64,000 bases of DNA from Acanthosepion esculentum (lineage: Eukaryota; Mollusca; Cephalopoda; Sepiida; Sepiidae). The position numbers and the translations under genes are program-made. The notes beneath the pieces were generated by a model. The model was not told where the DNA came from and made no database searches. It saw only the letters and a program-made list of their open reading frames with translations. Location of the stretch: assembly GCA_964036315.1 (NCBI GenBank), contig OZ038517.1:53039288-53103287 (forward strand). Direction: 5' to 3'. Below are positions 41,993-55,118 of this stretch, in pieces (the stretch's first letter is position 1; the number at the start of each line of letters is the position of its first letter).

Positions 41993-42061
41993 ACTCACAC
42001 ACACACACACACATAGTATTATATACAAATCAAAAATAAGTTCCGGCTCTGAGGAAAGTTT
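41814..42061. repeat. direct repeat D2, left copy (flanks the 49-bp array)
   Basis: CTGTGCTTATATAGGTTTAT through CAAATCAAAAATA.GTTCCG..GGAAAGTT is shared with 53047-53246. Inside, TTATCCGGCA and TGCCGGATAA form a pogo-type inverted pair, followed by (CT)n(AC)n (41928-42014). Confidence 0.85.
41928..42014. repeat. (CT)n(AC)n compound microsatellite
   Basis: It lies inside direct repeat D2; the right copy has a shorter version. Confidence 0.96.
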
Positions 42062-42487
42062 CGTTAACTGTTATATGACCTGACTATATAAACGTACGAA
42101 CGAAACTCCCTACCTTCCAGCTGAGTGGCATTTGATCCCGAAAGTTTTCATTTATAATTTTGACAGAATAAAGAGGCTGTAGAGAGCCATGATCGCTTCC
42201 GCAATAATAATATGTCTGCGATAGTTCCATATTTCTCCATAATTAGAAAACAATGTTACTTTGAGGAACAGACTCCCAAGACGATGCTTTCCTGAACCCT
42301 ACAATCTTAACAACTTCAAATTCAGGTTCAACTGATATCTATTTTGCATATCCTCATAATATGCACTCCTCCTCTTATAACAGTCTCATTCTGTAACCCT
42401 CAGTCTTGAGAGGCCTTCGAGCCTTGTATTAGTCGAACTAAAGTAAAAATGGAAAAAACATCATCAGGAAATATATAAAGATAGAAA
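42062..42487 (+). pseudogene. LINE RT C-terminus, second family, upstream of the array
   Basis: At 42164-42215 the plus strand reads FDRIKRL.RAMIASAIIICL, similar to LDRI.RRA blocks. At 42262-42330 it reads NRLPRRCFPEPYNLNNFKFR then FN.YLFC. A 3' region follows with GAGGCCTTCGAGCCTTG. Its GAGAGCCATGATCGC (42182-42197) is identical to the core of the 49-bp unit that follows. Confidence 0.55.
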
Positions 42488-45400
42488 AATAAAATGTGGA
42501 GAGCCATGATCGCCTACTTTCTAAACGCATCGGACAAATAAAATGTGGAGAGCCATGATCGCCTACTTTCTAAACGCATAGGACTAATAAAATGTGGAGA
42601 GCCATGATCGAATACTTTCTAAATGCATAGGACTAATAAAATGTGGAGTGCCATGATCGCCTACTTTCTAAACGCATCGGACTAATAAAATGTGGAGAGC
42701 CATGAACGCCTACTTTCTAAATACATAGGACTAATAAAATGTGGACAGCCAAGATCGCCTACTTTCTAAACGCATAGGACTAATAAAATGTGGCGAGCCA
42801 TGATCGCCTACTTTCTAAATACATAGGACTAATAACATGTGGAGAGCCATGATTGCCTACTTTCTAAATGCATAGGACTAATAAAATGTGGAGAGCCATG
42901 ATCGCCTACTTTCTAAACGCATCGGACTAATAAAATGTGGAGAGCCATGAACGCCTACTTTCTAAATACATAGGACTAATAAAATGTGGACAGCGAAGAT
43001 CGCCTACTTTCTAAACGCATAGGACTAATAAAATGTGGCGAGCCAGGATCGCCTACTTTCTAAATACATAGGACTAATAACATGTGGAAAGCCATGATTG
43101 CCTACTTTCTAAATGCATAGGACTAATAAAATGTGGAGAGCCATGATCGCCTACTTTCTAAATACATAGGACTAATAAGATGTGGAGAGCCATGATCGCC
43201 TACTTTCTAAACGCATAGGACTAATAAAATGTGGCAAGCCATGACCGCCTACTTTCTAAACGCATAGGACAAATAAAATGTGGCGAGCCATGGTCGCCTA
43301 CTTTCTAAATGCATCGGACTAATAAAATGTGGAGAGCCATGATCGCCTACTTTCTAAATGCATAGGACTAATAAAATGTGGAGAGCCATGATCGCCTACT
43401 TTCTAAATGCATAGGACTAATAAAATGTGGAGGGCCATGATCGCCTACTTTCTAAATACATAGGACTAATAAAATGTGGAGAGCCATGATCGCCTACTTT
43501 CTAAATGCATAGGACTAATAAAATGTGGAGAGCCATGATCGCCTACTTTCTAAATGCATAGGACTAATAAAATGTGGAGTGCCAAGATCGCCTACTTTCT
43601 AAACGCATAGGACTAATAAAATGTGGAGTGCCATGATCGCCTACTTTCTAAACGCATAGGACTAATAAAATGTGGCGAGCCATGATCGCATACTTTCTAA
43701 ATGCATAGGACTAATAAAATGTGGAGAGCCAAGATCGCCTACTTTCTAAACGTATCGGACTAATAAAATGTGGAGAGGCATGATCGCCTACTTTCTAAAC
43801 GCATAGGACTAATAAAATGTGGAGAGCCATGATCGCCTACTTTCTAAAAGCATAGGACTAATAAAATGTGGAGTGCCATGATCGCCTACTTTCTAAATGC
43901 ATAGGACTAATAAAATGTGGAGTGCCAAGATCGCCTACTTTCTAAATGCATAGGACTAATAAAATGTGGAGAGCCATGATCGCCTACTTTCTAAAGGCAT
44001 AGGACTAATAAAATGTGGAGAGTCATGATCGCCTACTTTCTAAATACATAGGACTAATAAAATGTGGAGAGCCAAGATCGCCTACTTTCTAAACGTATCG
44101 GACTAATAAAATGTGGAGAGGCATGATCGCCTACTTTCTAAACGCATAGGACTAATAAAATGTGGAGAGCCATGATCGCCTACTTTCTAAAAGCATAGGA
44201 CTAATAAAATGTGGAGAGCCATGATCGCCTACTTTCTAAATGCATAGGACTAATAAAATGTGGAGAGCCATGATAGCCTACTTTCTAAACGCATAGGACT
44301 AATAAAATATAGAGAGCCATGATCGCCTACTTTCTAAATACATAGGACTAATAAAATGTGGAGAGCCATGATCGCCTTCTTTCTAAACGCATAGGACTAA
44401 TAAAATGTGGCGAGCCATGATCGCCTACTTTCTAAACGCATAGGACTAATAAAATGTGGCGAGCCATGATCGCCTACTTTCTAAATACATAGGACTAATA
44501 ACATGTGGAGAGCCATGATTGCCTACTTTCTAAATACATAGGACTAATAAAATGTGGAGTGCCAAGATCGCCTACTTTCTAAATACATAGGACTAATAAC
44601 ATGTGGAGAGCCATGATCGCCTACTTTCTAAATGCATAGGACTAATAAAATGTGGAGTGCCAAGATCGCCTACTTTCTAAACGCATAGGACTAATAAAAT
44701 GTGGAGTGCCAAGATCGCCTACTTTCTAAATACATAGGACTAATAAAATGTGGAGAGCCATGATTGCCTACTTTCTAAATACATAGGACTAATAAAATGT
44801 GGAGTGCCAAGATCGCCTACTTTCTAAATACATAGGACTAATAAAATGTGGAGTGCCAAGATCGCCTACTTTCTAAACGCATAGGACTAATAAAATGTGG
44901 ACAGCCAAGATCGCCTACTTTCTAAATACATAGGACTAATAACATCTGGAGAGCCATGATTGCCTACTTTCTAAATGCATAGGACTAATAAAATGTGGAG
45001 AGCCATGATCGCCTACTTTCTAAATACATAGGACTAATAAGATGTGGAGAGCCATGATCGCCTACTTTCTAAACGCATAGGACTAATAAAATGTGGCAAG
45101 CCATGACCGCCTACTTTCTAAACGCATAGGACAAATAAAATGTGGCGAGCCATGGTCGCCTACTTTCTAAATGCATTGGACTAATAAAATGTGGAGAGCC
45201 ATGATCGCCTACTTTCTAAATACATAGGACTAATAAAATGTGGAGAGCCATGATCGCCTACTTTTTAAATGCATAGGACTAATAAAATGTGGAGAGCCAT
45301 GATCGCCTACTTTCTAAATACATAGGACTAATAAAATGTGGCGAGCCATGATCGCCTACTTTCTAAATGCATAGGACTAATAAAATGTGGAGTGCCAAGA

Positions 45401-48400
45401 TCGCCTACTTTCTAAACGCATAGGACTAATAAAATGTGGAGTGCCATGATCGCCTACTTTCTAAATGCATAGGACTAATAAAATGTGGAGTGCCAAGATC
45501 GCCTACTTTCTAAATGCATAGGACTAATAAAATGTGGAGTGCCAAGATCGCCTACTTTCTAAATGCATAGGACTAATAAAATGTGGAGAGCCATGATCGC
45601 CTACTTTCTAAACGCATAGGACTAATAAAATGTGGAGAGCCATGATCGCCTACTTTCTAAATACATAGGACTAATAAAATGTGGAGAGCCATGATCGCCT
45701 ACTTTCTAAATGCATAGGACTAATAAAATGTGGCGAGCCATGATCGTATACTTTCTGAACGCATAGGACTAATAAAATGTGGAGAGCCAAGATCGCCTAC
45801 TTTCTAAACGCATCGGACTAATAAAATGTGGAGAGGCATGATCGCCTACTTTCTAAACGCATAGGACTAATAAAATGTGGAGAGCCATGATCGCCTACTT
45901 TCTAAAAGCATAGGACTAATAAAATGTGGAGAGCCATGATCGCCTACTTTCTAAAAGCATAGGACTAATAAAATGTGGAGAGCCATGATAGCCTACTTTC
46001 TAAACGCATAGGACTAATAAAATATAGAGAGCCATGATCGCCTACTTTCTAAATAGATAGGACTAATAAAATGTTGAGAGCCATGATGGCCTTCTTTCTA
46101 AACGCATAGGACTAATAAAATGTGGCGAGCCATGATCGCCTACTTTCTAAACGCATAGGACTAATAAAATATGGCGAGCCATGATCGCCTACTTTCTAAA
46201 TACATAGGACTAATAAAATGTGGAGAGCCATGATCGCCTACTTTCTAAATACATAGGACTAATAAAATGTGGAGAGCCATGATCGCCTACTTTCTAAATG
46301 CATAGGACTAATAAAATGTGGAGAGCCATGATCGCCTACTTTCTAAATGCATAGGACTAATAAAATGTGGAGAGCCATGATCGCCTACTTTCTAAATGCA
46401 TAGGACTAATAAAATGTGGAGGGCCATGATCGCCTACTTTCTAAATACATAGGACTAATAAAATGTGGATAGCCATGATCGCCTACTTTGTAAATGCATA
46501 GGACTAATAAAATGTGGAGAGCCATGATCGCCTACTTTCTAAATGCATAGGACTAATAAAATGTGGAGTGCCAAGATCGCCTACTTTCTAAACGCATAGG
46601 ACTAATAAATGTGGAGTGCCATGATCGCCTACTTTCTAAACGCATAGGACTAATAAAATGTGGCGAGCCATGATCGCCTACTTTCTAAATGCATAGGACT
46701 AATAAAATGTGGAGTGCCAAGATCGCCTACTTTCTAAATACATAGGACTAATAAAATGTGGAGTGCCAAGATCGCCTACTTTCTAAATGCATAGGACTAA
46801 TAAAATGTGGAGAGGCATGATCGCCTACTTTCTAAACGCATAGGACTAATAAAATGTGGAGAGCCATGATCGCCTACTTTCTAAAAGCATAGGACTAATA
46901 AAATGTGGAGAGCCATGATCGCCTACTTTCTAAAAGCATAGGACTAATAAAATGTGGAGAGCCATGATAGCCTACTTTCTAAACGCATAGGACTAATAAA
47001 ATATAGAGAGCCATGATCGCCTACTTTCTAAATAGATAGGACTAATAAAATGTTGAGAGCCATGATGGCCTTCTTTCTAAACGCATAGGACTAATAAAAT
47101 GTGGCGAGCCATGATCGCCTACTTTCTAAACGCATAGGACTAATAAAATATGGCCAGCCATGATCGCCTACTTTCTAAATACATAGGACTAATAAAATGT
47201 GGAGAGCCATGATCGCCTACTTTCTAAATACATAGGACTAATAAAATGTGGCGAGCCATGATCGCCTACTTTCTAAATACATAGGACTAATAAAATGTGG
47301 AGAGCCATGATCGCCTACTTTCTAAATACATAGGACTAATAAAATGTGGCGAGCCATGATCGCCTACTTTCTAAATGCATAGGACTAATAAAATGTGGAG
47401 AGCCATGATCGCCTACTTTCTAAATGCATAGGACTAATAAAATGTGGAGAGCCATGATCGCCTACTTTCTAAATGCATAGGACTAATAAAATGTGGAGGG
47501 CCATGATCGCCTACTTTCTAAATACATAGGACTAATAAAATGTGGATAGCCATGATCGCCTACTTTGTAAATGCATAGGACTAATAAAATGTGGAGAGCC
47601 ATGATCGCCTACTTTCTAAATGCATAGGACTAATAAAATGTGGAGTGCCAAGATCGCCTACTTTCCAAACGCATAGGACTAATAAATGTGGAGTGCCATG
47701 ATCGCCTACTTTCTAAACGCATAGGACTAATAAAATGTGGCGAGCCATGATCGCCTACTTTCTAAATGCATAGGACTAATAAAATGTGGAGTGCCAAGAT
47801 CGCCTACTTTCTAAATACATAGGACTAATAAAATGTGGAGTGCCAAGATCGCCTACTTTCTAAATGCATAGGACTAATAAAATGTGGAGAGCCATGATCG
47901 CCTACTTTCTAAATGCATAGGACTAATAAAATGTGGAGTGCCAAGATCGCCTACTTTCTAAATGCATAGGACTAATAAAATGTGGAGTGCCAAGATCGCC
48001 TACTTTCTAAATGCATAGGACTAATAAAATGTGGAGAGCCATGATCGCCTACTTTCTAAACGCATAGGACTAATAAAATGTGGAGAGCCATGATCGCCTA
48101 CTTTCTAAATACATAGGACTAATCAAATGTGGAGAGCCATGATCGCCTACTTTCTAAATGCATAGGACTAATAAAATGTGGCGAGCCATGATCGTATACT
48201 TTCTGAACGCATAGGACTAATAAAATGTGGAGAGCCAAGATCGCCTACTTTCTAAACGCATCGGACTAATAAAATGTGGAGAGGCATGATCGCCTACTTT
48301 CTAAACGCATAGGACTAATAAAATGTGGAGAGCCATGATCGCCTACTTTCTAAAAGCATAGGACTAATAAAATGTGGAGAGCCATGATGGCCTTCTTTCT

Positions 48401-51400
48401 AAACGCATAGGACTAATAAAATGTGGCGAGCCATGATCGCCTACTTTCTAAACGCATAGGACTAATAAAATATGGCGAGCCATGATCGCCTACTTTCTAA
48501 ATACATAGGACTAATAAAATGTGGAGAGCCATGATCGCCTACTTTCTAAATACATAGGACTAATAAAATGTGGCGAGCCATGATCGCCTACTTTCTAAAT
48601 GCATAGGACTAATAAAATGTGGAGAGCCATGATCGCCTACTTTCTAAATGCATAGGACTAATAAAATGTGGAGAGCCATGATCGCCTACTTTCTAAATGC
48701 ATAGGACTAATAAAATGTGGAGGGCCATGATCGCCTACTTTCTAAATACATAGGACTAATAAAATGTGGAGAGCCATGATCGCCTACTTTCTAAATGCAT
48801 AGGACTAATAAAATGTGGAGAGCCATGATCGCCTACTTTCTAAATGCATAGGACTAATAAAATGTGGAGAGCCATGATCGCCTACTTTCTAAATGCATAG
48901 GACTAATAAAATGTGGAGTGCCAAGATCGCCTACTTTCTAAATGCATAGGACTAATAAAATGTGGAGTGCCAAGATCGCCTACTTTCTAAATGCATAGGA
49001 CTAATAAAATGTGGAGAGCCATGATCGCCTACTTTCTAAACGCATAGGACTAATAAAATGTGGAGAGCCATGATCGCCTACTTTCTAAATACATAGGACT
49101 AATAAAATGTGGAGAGCCATGATCGCCTACTTTCTAAATGCATAGGACTAATAAAATGTGGCGAGCCATGATCGTATACTTTCTGAACGCATAGGACTAA
49201 TAAAATGTGGAGAGCCAAGATCGCCTACTTTCTAAACGCATCGGTCTAATAAAATGTGGAGAGGCATGATCGCCTACTTTCTAAACGCATAGGACTAATA
49301 AAATGTGGAGAGCCATGATCGCCTACTTTCTAAAAGCATAGGACTAATAAAATGTGGAGAGCCATGATCGCCTACTTTCTAAAAGCATAGGACTAATAAA
49401 ATGTGGAGAGCCATGATAGCCTACTTTCTAAACGCATAGGACTAATAAAATATAGAGAGCCATGATCGCCTACTTTCTAAATAGATAGGACTAATAAAAT
49501 GTGGAGAGCCATGATGGCCTTCTTTCTAAACGCATAGGACTAATAAAATGTGGCGAGCCATGATCGCCTACTTTCTAAACGCATAGGACTAATAACATGG
49601 GGAGAGCCATGATTGCCTACTTTCTAAATACATAGGACTAATAAAATGTGGAGTGCCAAGATCGCCTACTTTCTAAATACATAGGACTAATAAAATATGG
49701 AGTGCCAAGATCGCCTACTTTCTAAATAGATAGGACTAATAACATGTGGAGAGCCATGATCGCCTACTTTCTAAATGCATAGGACTAATAAAATGTGGAG
49801 TGCCAAGATCGCCTACTTTCTAAACGCATAGGACTAATAAAATGTGGAGTGCCAAGATCGCCTACTTTCTAAATACATAGGACTAATAAAATGTGGAGAG
49901 CCATGATCGCCTACTTTCTAAATGCATAGGACTAATAAAATGTGGAGTGCCAAGATCGCCTACTTTCTAAACGCATAGGACTAATAAAATGTGGAGTGCC
50001 AAGATCGCCTACTTTCTAAACGCATAGGACTAATAAAATGTGGCGAGCCATGATCGCCTACTTTCTAAATGCATAGGACTAATAAAATGTGGAGAGCCAT
50101 AATCGCCTACTTTCTAAATGCATAGGACTAATAAAATGTGGCGAGCCATGATCGCATACTTTCTAAACGCATAGGACTAATAAAATGTGGAGAGCCAAGA
50201 TCGCCTACTTTCTAAGCGCATCGGACTAATAAAATGTGGAGAGGCATGATCGCCTACTTTCTAAACGCATAGGACTAATAAAATGTGGAGAGCCATGATC
50301 GCCTACTTTCTAAAAGCATAGGACTAATAAAATGTGGAGAGCCATGATGGCCTTCTTTCTAAACGCATAGGACTAATAAAATGTGGCGAGCCATGATCGC
50401 CTACTTTCTAAACGCATAGGACTAATAAAATATGGCGAGCAATGATCGCCTACTTTCTAAATACATAGGACTAATAAAATGTGGAGAGCCATGATCGAAT
50501 ACTTTCTAAATACATAGGACTAATAAAATGTGGCGAGCCATGATCGCCTACTTTCTAAATGCATAGGACTAATAAAATGTGGAGAGCCATGATCGCCTAC
50601 TTTCTAAATGCATAGGACTAATAAAATGTGGAGAGCCATGATCGCCTACTTTCTAAATGCATAGGACTAATAAAATGTGGAGGGCCATGATCGCCTACTT
50701 TCTAAATACATAGGACTAATAAAATGTGGAGAGCCATGATCGCCTACTTTCTAAATGCATAGGACTAATAAAATGTGGAGAGCCATGATCGCCTACTTTC
50801 TAAATGCATAGGACTAATAAAATGTGGAGAGCCATGATCGCCTACTTTCTAAATGCATAGGACTAATAAAATGTGGAGTGCCAAGATCGCCTACTTTCTA
50901 AATGCATAGGACTAATAAAATGTGGAGTGCCAAGATCGCCTACTTTCTAAATGCATAGGACTAATAAAATGTGGAGAGCCATGATCGCCTACTTTCTAAA
51001 CGCATAGGACTAATAAAATGTGGAGAGCCATGATCGCCTACTTTCTAAATACATAGGACTAATAAAATGTGGAGAGCCATGATCGCCTACTTTCTAAATG
51101 CATAGGACTAATAAAATGTGGCGAGCCATGATCGTATACTTTCTGAACGCATAGGACTAATAAAATGTGGAGAGCCAAGATCGCCTACTTTCTAAACGCA
51201 TCGGACTAATAAAATGTGGAGAGGCATGATCGCCTACTTTCTAAACGCATAGGACTAATAAAATGTGGAGTGCCATGATCGCCTACTTTCTAAAAGCATA
51301 GGACTAATAAAATGTGGAGAGCCATGATCGCCTACTTTCTAAAAGCATAGGACTAATAAAATGTGGAGAGCCATGATAGCCTACTTTCTAAACGCATAGG

Positions 51401-52757
51401 ACTAATAAAATATAGAGAGCCATGATCGCCTACTTTCTAAATAGATAGGACTAATAAAATGTGGAGAGCCATGATGGCCTTCTTTCTAAACGCATAGGAC
51501 TAATAAAATGTGGCGAGCCATGATCGCCTACTTTCTAAACGCATAGGACTAATAAAATGTGGCGAGCCATGATCGCCTACTTTCTAAATACATAGGACTA
51601 ATAACATGGGGAGAGCCATGATTGCCTACTTTCTAAATACATAGGACTAATAAAATGTGGAGTGCCAAGATCGCCTACTTTCTAAATACATAGGACTAAT
51701 AAAATATGGAGTGCCAAGATCGCCTACTTTCTAAATAGATAGGACTAATAACATGTGGAGAGCCATGATCGCCTACTTTCTAAATGCATAGGACTAATAA
51801 AATGTGGAGTGCCAAGATCGCCTACTTTCTAAACGCATAGGACTAATAAAATGTGGAGTGCCAAGATCGCCTACTTTCTAAATACATAGGACTAATAAAA
51901 TGTGGAGAGCCATGATCGCCTACTTTCTAAATGCATAGGACTAATAAAATGTGGAGTGCCAAGATCGCCTACTTTCTAAACGCATAGGACTAATAAAATG
52001 TGGAGTGCCAAGATCGCCTACTTTCTAAACGCATAGGACTAATAAAATGTGGCGAGCCATGATCGCCTACTTTCTAAATGCATAGGACTAATAAAATGTG
52101 GAGAGCCATGATCGCCTACTTTCTAAATGCATAGGACTAATAAAATGTGGCGAGCCATGATCGCATACTTTCTAAACGCATAGGACTAATAAAATGTGGA
52201 GAGCCAAGATCGCCTACTTTCTAAACGCATCGGACTAATAAAATGTGGAGAGGCATGATCGCCTACTTTCTAAACGCATAGGACTAATAAAATGTGGCGA
52301 GCCATGATCGCCTACTTTCTAAAAGCATAGAACTAATAAAATGTGGAGAGCCATGATCGCCTACTTTCTAAACGCATAGGACTAATAAAATGTGGAGAGC
52401 CATGATAGCCTACTTTCTAAACGCATCGGACTAATAAAATATAGAGAGCCATGATCGCCTACTTTCTAAATAGATAGGACTAATAAAATGTGGAGAGCCA
52501 TGATTGCCTTCTTTCTAAACGCATAGGACTAATAAAATGTGGCGAGCCATGATCGCCTACTTTCTAAACGCATAGGACTAATAAAATGTGGCGAGCCATG
52601 ATCGCCTACTTTCTAAATACATAGGACTAATAACATGTGGAGTGCCATGATTGCCTACTTTCTAAATGCATAGGACTAATAAAATGTGGAGAGCCAAGAT
52701 CGCCTACTTTCTAAACGCATAGGACTAATAAAATGTGGAGAGCCATGATAGCCTACT
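42488..52757. repeat. 49-bp satellite array, ~209 copies, with higher-order structure
   Basis: Consensus AATAAAATGTGGAGAGCCAT, GATCGCCTACTTTCTAAACG, CATAGGACT. Common variants: GTGGAGTGCCAAG, GTGGCGAGCC, AATGCATAGG, AATACATAGG, AAAGCATAGG. Two or three 48-bp units exist (near 46601 and 47680). Rare variants recur at multiples of 49: ATCGTATACTTTCTGAAC at 45742, 48190, 49170 and 51130, and AATATAGAG at 46021, 46999, 49449, 51409 and 52438. This gives a basic higher-order period of about 980 bp (20 units). Left copies (42.5-45 kb) are less ordered. No coding potential: every frame has a stop in each unit. Confidence 0.98.
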
Positions 52758-53046
52758 CTAAGGGCAGCGCCACACGTTGTTTACAACTTTCCGCAAAAGC
52801 CAACAACAGTAGAGTGTTTTGGTGATAGATACAGTCTTGCTCATTTTTTATATATAGCTACATATTTACCCATTCAGGATAGTAAGTATATATTATTGGC
52901 GTTTTTTAGGCTTTTTTCTTAGCCATTGCATTTTATGTAACAATAAAAACCTTGTCTGGAGTCATTGATGATTGATTTGTTTCCTGTTTTAAGCTTTGTT
53001 CTGCCTTGCATCACACAGCAGTAATAGATGTGAAATGGGCTGGTAA
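52758..53046. other. unassigned sequence
   Basis: Right flank of the array (AAGGGCAGCGCCACACGTTG onward); no feature recognised. Confidence 0.45.
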
Positions 53047-53165
53047 AGCTGTGCTTATATAGGTTTATTTTTAGGAGTGGTTTCTGTTATCCGGTATTTC
53101 TGTGATCGGGCAGCGGTCTAGTTCCAAGGGTGCCGGATAAAAGGAGTCGTGTACAATACCCCCCC

Positions 53166-53198
<33 letters not shown>

Positions 53199-53246
53199 GT
53201 ATTATATACAAATCAAAAATATGTTCCGCCTTTGCGGAAAGTTGTA
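53047..53246. repeat. direct repeat D2, right copy
   Basis: See 41814-42061. Differences are few outside the microsatellite, which here starts with a C9 run and has fewer CT and AC units. Confidence 0.85.
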
Positions 53247-53249
53247 AAC

Positions 53250-53426
53250 AAGGTGTGGCCCTGGCCTACGCTTAAATTCACCTTCTTCACTGCCGTGCGC
53301 CAACAGCTTCAGGGTAAAATTTCCGACTGACGCGAATTCAGCCGGTTTTCGATTCGAGCCAGAGGCAACCGGACGTCTAGTCACACTGATGAGCTGTGAT
53401 ACAGCGAAACAGTCTGTCTGTGGATG

Positions 53427-53486
<60 letters not shown>

Positions 53487-53560
53487 AAAGTTAATTCGTA
53501 ATCCGTATGGATAATTCCAGGGAGGGTATAAATCCCGAGAGCTCAATGTAATGAACAGAG
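53250..53560 (+). mobile_element. SINE family S2, plus copy, with internal (AT)n
   Basis: CGGTTTTCGATTCGAGCC (B-box-like), GGCAACCGGACGTCTAG, ACAGTCTGTCTGTGGATGAC, then (AT)n (53431-53483), then TAATCCGTATGGATAATTCC and GAGCTCAATGTAATG. It is the same set of parts as 2480-2745 in the opposite orientation. Confidence 0.65.
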
Positions 53561-53709
53561 CAAGTTTCGTTTCTTTTTTCTGTTGATTCCTGGAAGAACT
53601 TTTGAATCCATTCATTGTTTTGAAAGCACAAGGTCTGACGAAGGGAAATCGAATTTTATTGATCTGGTGAAAAAATATATTACCTTGGCTTTCTGAAGTC
53701 TCTACTTTG

Positions 53710-53716
<7 letters not shown>
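53561..53716. other. linker
   Basis: Nothing recognised. Confidence 0.4.

Positions 53717-53778
<62 letters not shown>
53717..53778. repeat. (AT)n microsatellite
   Basis: Left border of the complex fold-back. Confidence 0.97.
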
Positions 53779-53781
<3 letters not shown>

Positions 53782-54597
53782 AGTATGTGGTGCAGTTCAA
53801 TTTACATTACATGAATCATTCATACAAAAAACAGATATTGAAGTTAATGATATAAATGGCGAGAATACATCTTCGCAAACAAATTTAATAAATGACATTA
53901 ACCCCGAACCTGTAGATGAATGTTTTGGTCCGTGTTTATAAATTCCAGTTGCATAATGTCTCTTTTTAAATTTTTTTACAAGCATTCATCTGTGCATACA
54001 GACATCATCAGGTATGAAAATATATTAGTTTTTTACATCCCGGTAATAACAGGACAGCGAAAGAATAGATGTAATCCGAAATATGTTTTTAGAAATGTGT
54101 TATTGTTAATTGTAAGAAATTTTGGAGCGTGCGGTCGCAACGCTGAGGTTGAATTTTTAAATTTTAAGATTGTGCGTTTTTGTACTAATATGGTAATAGG
54201 AGAATTCTTTTGTACTGGTAGGTTTTTCAGTCAATGTGGCATGAACTAAATTGTTCAATAAATAGAGGAATGTCGCACTTATTATCCGAAAGTTGCACGT
54301 CGGATCAGTTATTTTAATATCAAGTATGTGGTGCAGTTCAATTTACATTACATGAATCATTCATACAAAAAACAAAAAATAAAAAAAGACCTTATAACTG
54401 ATCCGACGTGCTGATTGACTGAAAAACCTACAAAAAAAATTAAAAAAGACCTCATGCAACTGGAATTTATAAACAGGTATCATAACATTCATCTACATGT
54501 TCGGGGTTAATGTCATTTATTAAATTTGTTGCAAAGATGTATTCTCGCCATTTATATCATTAACTTCAATATCTGTTTTTTGTATGAATGATTCATG

Positions 54598-54599
<2 letters not shown>
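53779..54599. mobile_element. complex fold-back element of unknown family
   Basis: Outer inverted arms: 53795-53960 and about 54450-54599 (TTACATTACATGAATCATTC versus its complement, GAGAATACATCTTCGC versus GCAAAGATGTATTCTC, AACCCCGAACCTGTAGATGA versus its complement). In addition a direct copy of the left end (AAGTATGTGGTGCAGTTCAA) lies at 54321, and CACGTCGGATCAGTTAT/ATAACTGATCCGACGTG forms an inner hairpin (54297/54393). The 109-codon plus frame at 53920 has no known motif. (AT)n on both sides. Confidence 0.7.

Positions 54600-54670
<71 letters not shown>
54600..54670. repeat. (AT)n microsatellite
   Basis: AT run between the fold-back and the Tc1-type end. Confidence 0.97.
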
Positions 54671-54671
<1 letters not shown>

Positions 54672-55050
54672 TACATTTCAAAAGTTTGAGGCCTTCTCTG
54701 GTAATTTTTTAAATTACCCCCGAAAGTAGATGGTAAATAAGAGAAAAATATTATACATGCCTAAAAGTAAGCGAGATATGATTTTTTTATTATAACTTTT
54801 ACTATGAAAAAAAAGAAAAAAAGCATTTTATGATTAAAATTGGCTCTCGTCAAAACATCCTCCTTTAGCCTTGATTACTGCAGCACAAATTCTTGGCATT
54901 CGTTGCAAAAGTTTCTCAAAGTATAAGTTTGATAATTGATTTCATTCTTTTTTCAATGACTCTAAGAGCTCTTTTTCATTTTTGTTTTCACTCTTTTGTC
55001 AAGTTCAACCCATACTAGTTCTAGGAGTTGCTTCAAATTTTTGAACTGTA

Positions 55051-55052
<2 letters not shown>
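54671..55052. mobile_element. Tc1-type element end
   Basis: CTACATTTCAAAAGTTTGAGG starts directly after (AT)n. At 54858-54900, CATCCTCCTTTAGCCTTGAT and TACTGCAGCACAAATTCTTG then GCATTCGTTGC follow. I know this wording from the non-coding ends of Tc1-like elements widespread in fish. No transposase frame remains before the next (AT)n at 55053. Confidence 0.55.

Positions 55053-55116
<64 letters not shown>
55053..55116. repeat. (AT)n microsatellite
   Basis: AT run followed by GAGAGAGAGGGAGA. Confidence 0.97.

Positions 55117-55118
<2 letters not shown>

Noticed and set aside
42488..52757. CRISPR-like array of regular repeats
   Set aside because: The entire 49-bp unit is conserved with no variable spacer, there are no cas genes, and the window is animal DNA. 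It is a satellite.
53920..54249. 109-codon frame in the fold-back as its transposase
   Set aside because: No transposase motif, it runs into one of the inverted arms, and its composition follows the AT-rich DNA.
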